Origin: an uncultured Rhodospirillaceae bacterium
GTDB lineage: Bacteria > Pseudomonadota > Alphaproteobacteria > Rhodospirillales > Casp-alpha2
Assembly: GCA_913048145.1 (NCBI GenBank)
Contig: CAJWVP010000107.1
Span: 1-8,691 of the forward strand
Direction of reading: 5' to 3'
DNA: 8,691 nt
Position 1 is the first letter of the stretch; every line of letters starts with the position of its first letter. Shown here one piece after another: positions 6,301 to 8,691 of the stretch. Made by a program: the position numbers and the translations under genes. The notes beneath the pieces are model-generated. The model saw only the letters and a list, made by a program, of their open reading frames with translations. It was not told where the DNA came from and did no database searches.

Positions 6301-6690
6301 TCATGTTCCTGCCCTGTTCGTTCCGGAGGAGGACAAGTTGAGGCCGCCTACGCGAACCGTCCAACCAAGTGCCGAAGCTACACCTGTATCCTTAGGCGCC
6401 AGGTTAGCAACGGCATCACCCGCATTGCCTAGGCTCACGGATTCGTTGATGGCCTCAAGATCCTCATTCATCTCATGGACTCCATCCCGCAGAAGATCAC
6501 GGACACGAGTTTCCATAAGATGCACTTTCGCGATTTCTGCCACCGGTTCGCCTATGCTCCGCTATAACAGATCAAGTCTGCCGACGGCTTCTCTGGGCTG
6601 GAACAAACATTGGGTTCCATCGCCTTCGCAGTTATCAAAATTAACAACCAGAATTTCCTTCAGACCAGCCGGCTGAACGATCTTGAATAC
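6301..6690 (-). pseudogene. unrecognised reading frame interrupted by one amber stop (possible remnant or small ORF)
   Basis: On the minus strand one frame is open from 6690, just after a TAG at 6693-6691, with no plausible early start codon. It reads VFKIVQPAGLKEILVVNFDN and continues to a TAG at 6564-6562. It resumes in the same frame as an acidic, helix-like stretch (AEIAKVHLMETRVRDLLRD, then NEDLEAINES) followed by a Gly/Ser-rich tail ending at 6301. The second half alone could be an 80-residue ORF from GTG 6543, but it has no ribosome binding site at proper distance and only about half of its codons end in G or C. I do not recognise the family. It may be a decayed gene or non-coding DNA that is open by chance; a plus-strand frame over 6610-6720 also reads tolerably, which lowers confidence. 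Confidence 0.25.
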
Positions 6691-6740
6691 CTACTGATGA
6701 TTCAACGCCCATGGAATCCGACATCACGACCGCGCAACCC

Positions 6741-7370
6741 TCAGGATTTCGCGCTTGGTCGGGCAGAAACCTCTTCATACCATCGCTTCAGATTCGGCGT
6801 CTCATTGTCGACGCGCTTCTGCACCACCTTCCCAAAATCAATGGCGATCAACCCTGCTATGTCAGCAATGCTGAAGTCGTCACCAGCAACGTAGCGGTTG
6901 TCGGCCAAGCGCTCATCTAGAAGCCCGTGGAAAATATCGATGCGCTTCAGACCACGTTCCGCGAGGGTCGGAATCTGGTCGAAATCCGTCGGCCCCGCCA
7001 GCGCTCTATTGGCAAAGAACTCAATGCTATTGCGGACTGCATCGGCCGTCGGCTGCATCCCTTCCAGTTCCATGCGACGGTGCCACATCTCCACATTGGC
7101 CTTGCCGAGGGCACCCGTACCAAACAAGACAGGCTCCGGGTTCGTTTCATCCAGATAGCGGCAGATGGCAACGGATTCGGTTATCAGGGTGCCGTCATCC
7201 AGAAGCAGCGCCGGCACCTGCAGGCGGGGGTTTACCGCCTTATAGGCATCCTCCATCTGCTCTTTCGCGCCCAGATCAACCGTAATCATTTCCAGATCGA
7301 TCCGCTTCTCGGCGGCGAACATCCGTACCCGTCGCGCATTGGGCGCACGTTCAAAGTCGTATAGCTTCAT
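6741..7370 (-). CDS. glutathione S-transferase family protein
   Basis: This 209-residue protein has the usual two-domain, cytosolic GST layout. The N-terminal thioredoxin-fold domain begins MKLYDFERAPNARRVRMF. It contains VNPRLQVPALLLDDG (46-60) with the invariant cis-proline at Pro53, and LITESVAICRYLDE (62-75) with the Glu65-Ser66 pair that holds the glutathione gamma-glutamyl group. The all-helical C-terminal domain (about 90-205) carries the N-capping box FSIADIAGL (166-174) with Asp170. At the position where many GSTs have a catalytic Ser or Cys (APxxRRVR) the residue is Asn11, as I recall for related proteobacterial GSTs, so it may be a binding or peroxidase-type member. The substrate is unknown. 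GGGAG about 7 bases before the ATG at 7370 supports the start. The gene is single, divergent from the DUF6165 gene with 184 bases between. Confidence 0.95.
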   Translation of the reverse strand: MKLYDFERAPNARRVRMFAAEKRIDLEMITVDLGAKEQMEDAYKAVNPRLQVPALLLDDGTLITESVAICRYLDETNPEPVLFGTGALGKANVEMWHRRMELEGMQPTADAVRNSIEFFANRALAGPTDFDQIPTLAERGLKRIDIFHGLLDERLADNRYVAGDDFSIADIAGLIAIDFGKVVQKRVDNETPNLKRWYEEVSARPSAKS

Positions 7371-7554
7371 GCGTATTCTCCCTACCGATCAAGGCTAACA
7401 AAGTATCCAGAGTACCCTTGGGGCGGACAAGTGCGAGATATTTCAAAACCTAAGCGCCGGACACGACGAACATATTTGTTGGACCGATCCCCAGTTGCCA
7501 GGGTAAGAAAGTTAAACCCGTAGGCCACTTGCCATGATTTGAGGAACCGCAACC
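7371..7554. other. divergent promoter region between GST and DUF6165 genes
   Basis: This spacer must hold the promoter for the plus-strand DUF6165 gene and probably that for the GST gene. I could not identify a convincing -35/-10 pair on either strand. A 60-codon minus-strand frame covering it (7564-7382) overlaps the DUF6165 start and lacks support. Confidence 0.5.
7541..7545 (+). promoter_or_regulatory. ribosome binding site supporting a TTG start
   Basis: GAGGA lies 9 bases before the TTG at 7555. An in-frame TGA overlaps this site, so no start further upstream is possible. The next usable in-frame start, a GTG at 7573, would remove the conserved N-terminus. Confidence 0.7.
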
Positions 7555-7947
7555 TTGACGACATCAGTCACCGTGGACATCGCCCCAGGTGAATTGGTTG
7601 ACAAGATCACCATCTTGGAAATCAAGTTAGAACGCATCACAGGTGAAGCCAAATTACGGAACGTCCGGACGGAGTGGGCTGTTTTAACGCAGGCTCGCGA
7701 CGCCAATCTGCCCCGTTCCTCGAAATTAGATGACCTGACTGTAAAGCTCAAGGAGGTCAACGAGAAGCTCTGGGTGATTGAGGACGACATCCGAGATTGC
7801 GAACGACAGAAAGACTTTAGCGACGAATTTATCCGCCTGGCCCGCGCGGTCTATTTTAATAACGACGTCCGTGCCCGGCTCAAGCGACGCATCAACGAAC
7901 TCCTCGGTTCACCACTCATCGAGGAGAAATCCTACGCCACTTATTGA
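7555..7947 (+). CDS. DUF6165 family protein
   Basis: This 130-residue protein matches DUF6165, a family of unknown function often found next to polysaccharide glycosyltransferases. Visible features are the N-terminal signature PGELVDKITILEIKLERI (11-28), KLRNVRTEW (33-41), a conserved centre VNEKLWVIEDDIRDCE (68-83), FIRLARAVYFNNDVRARLK (92-110) and the C-terminal LIEEKSY (121-127). The protein is highly charged and predicted mostly helical, with probable coiled-coil character across 55-85. No signal peptide or membrane segment is seen, so it is likely cytoplasmic. It starts with TTG, preceded by GAGGA at 9 bases. The GT9 gene follows after 21 bases on the same strand, so the two are probably one transcription unit for lipopolysaccharide or other surface-glycan synthesis. 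The biochemical role is not known. Confidence 0.9.
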   Translation: MTTSVTVDIAPGELVDKITILEIKLERITGEAKLRNVRTEWAVLTQARDANLPRSSKLDDLTVKLKEVNEKLWVIEDDIRDCERQKDFSDEFIRLARAVYFNNDVRARLKRRINELLGSPLIEEKSYATY

Positions 7948-7968
7948 GCTGATTGGAGCGCCTAATCT

Positions 7969-8691
7969 ATGAAACTGTTCCAACTTCAGGACCGGTTTCT
8001 TCGTCTCCTTCGCCGGTTCTCAAGTCGGCGTGACCAACCCGGCGGCGTCTTGATCATATCCAGCGGCGGGCTTGGCGACACGACCCTGTTCGCCCACGCC
8101 ATTGAACAATTTCTAGACCTAGCGGAGCCCGGCGAACAGGTCCGACTGTTGCTCGACCGAGGATCGGACAAGATGGGGTTCCTATTTCCGTCACAGGTGG
8201 TGGTTCAAAGCATCGATTTTCAGCGTCTCCGATGCGATCTTATGTACCGCCGTGCGGCCATGACCGAGTTGTATGAAGCCAACTTCCGCCTTGTGATCCA
8301 TACGGATCATCGCCGCCACCCGGACATGGATGAAGCGCTGGCTTGGGCGTGCGCCGCCCCCGAGACCGTCGCCATGGAGCCACGCCCCTGGGCGAAGTAT
8401 TCGGCTCGACTGAACAACAATCGTCAGTTCTACACGCGTCTCTTCGACAGCGGCCCAGCCCGAAAGGATAAAGTACGGCGTTGGATCGAGTTCGCCGCAT
8501 GGCTAACCGGGACCCCCCCCACTACGACGTCCCTGCACCTGGCGCCGGACCGGTTACCGCCGGCAACACAGGAGCCGACCCCTCTTGTGGTGATCCACCC
8601 CTACTCGGCGGTTAAGTGGAAGCAACCGACACCAGATCTGTTTTCAGAGATCATTGCGCTGGTCCCTGACGACCATACGGTCGTGATTACC
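7969..8691 (+). CDS. glycosyltransferase family 9 (heptosyltransferase-like), C-terminus cut off by window edge
   Basis: The 241 visible residues resemble ADP-heptose:LPS heptosyltransferases and related GT9 enzymes, which add sugars to the lipopolysaccharide core at the cytoplasmic face of the inner membrane. A basic N-terminus (residues 1-23, many Arg) is followed by GGVLIISSGGLGDTTLFAHA (25-44), the family's G-x-GD-x-L loop. The middle of the N-terminal Rossmann domain shows IHTDHRRHPDMDEALAWA (110-127). The interdomain switch begins at VVIHPYSAVKWKQPTPDLF (207-225), matching the family's HPxSxxxxKxWP segment, which helps bind the nucleotide sugar. GGAG lies 10 bases before the ATG. An 8-base C run (8513-8520) lies in frame within codons for Thr-Pro-Pro. 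The acceptor and donor sugar cannot be determined, especially as the C-terminal donor-binding domain is mostly outside the window. Confidence 0.88.
   Translation, partial: MKLFQLQDRFLRLLRRFSSRRDQPGGVLIISSGGLGDTTLFAHAIEQFLDLAEPGEQVRLLLDRGSDKMGFLFPSQVVVQSIDFQRLRCDLMYRRAAMTELYEANFRLVIHTDHRRHPDMDEALAWACAAPETVAMEPRPWAKYSARLNNNRQFYTRLFDSGPARKDKVRRWIEFAAWLTGTPPTTTSLHLAPDRLPPATQEPTPLVVIHPYSAVKWKQPTPDLFSEIIALVPDDHTVVIT

Larger units (their letters stand above)
6126..6740. other. 615-base stretch without a secure gene between sfsA and the GST gene
   Basis: No complete gene of recognised family is present. The stretch contains, in minus-strand reading order, a frame open from 6690 that is broken by an amber stop at 6564-6562 and then open to 6301. 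A 12-base palindrome with a T run follows (6282-6293), and an inverted repeat (6202-6226) lies about 80-100 bases before sfsA. I see no tRNA arms and no insertion-sequence ends. Plus-strand frames here (for example 6338-6676) are rich in Arg and Ser, like antisense shadows. Confidence 0.6.

Noticed and set aside
6541..6570. GGTTCG string resembling a tRNA T-loop
   Set aside because: No acceptor, D or anticodon stems can be paired around it.
6338..6676. 112-codon plus-strand ORF preceded by GGAGGAGG and a TTG codon
   Set aside because: The Shine-Dalgarno-like string is attractive, but the product is a Ser/Arg/Pro-rich sequence with no fold-like pattern; the site is part of a Ser-rich stretch read on the other strand.
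7382..7564. 60-codon minus-strand ORF in the GST/DUF6165 spacer containing GFNFLTLATGD
   Set aside because: A brief likeness to the MnmC GLNFLTTW loop (and a shared GTAAGAAAGTT string in the DNA) caught my eye, but the flanking residues do not match. It overlaps the DUF6165 start and lacks a ribosome binding site.

Overview
The window is moderately GC-rich bacterial chromosomal DNA and reads like an alphaproteobacterium, probably of the Rhodospirillales type. This is inferred from gene content: sfsA directly upstream of map, an MnmC-type tRNA methyltransferase, a TIGR03084-family protein, an ADP-forming acyl-CoA synthetase, and a DUF6165 gene beside a family 9 glycosyltransferase. I see no rRNA, tRNA, CRISPR array, insertion sequence or prophage gene.

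Layout. 1-383 (minus) is the N-terminal half of the MnmC/MnmD methyltransferase, cut by the window edge. It is divergent from a PEBP (YbhB/YbcL-like) gene at 489-1133 (plus). That gene meets a TIGR03084-family metal-binding gene (1130-1930, minus) tail to tail, with the two stop codons overlapping in a CTAG. Upstream of the TIGR03084 gene, 1927-2178 (minus) holds a decayed stand-alone biotin carrier domain: its MKM biotinylation motif survives, but two in-frame stops interrupt it. Further upstream is a full-length ADP-forming acyl-CoA synthetase (2210-4300, minus). These three form one minus-strand acyl-CoA cluster whose biotin member looks dead.

Next come methionine aminopeptidase (4517-5344, minus) and sfsA (5415-6125, minus), probably co-transcribed. 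About 615 bases follow (6126-6740) without a secure gene. They hold an inverted repeat upstream of sfsA, a small palindrome, and a minus-strand reading frame broken by one amber stop. A glutathione S-transferase gene (6741-7370, minus) is divergent from a plus-strand pair that continues past the end of the window: a DUF6165 gene (7555-7947) and a GT9 glycosyltransferase (7969 onward). This pair looks like the start of a surface-polysaccharide locus.

Most of the window is ordinary chromosome. The observation most worth following is the biotin-domain pseudogene between the acyl-CoA synthetase and the TIGR03084 gene. It aligns without gaps to known biotin domains and still overlaps the next start codon as ATGA. 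I found no convincing undescribed multi-gene system.
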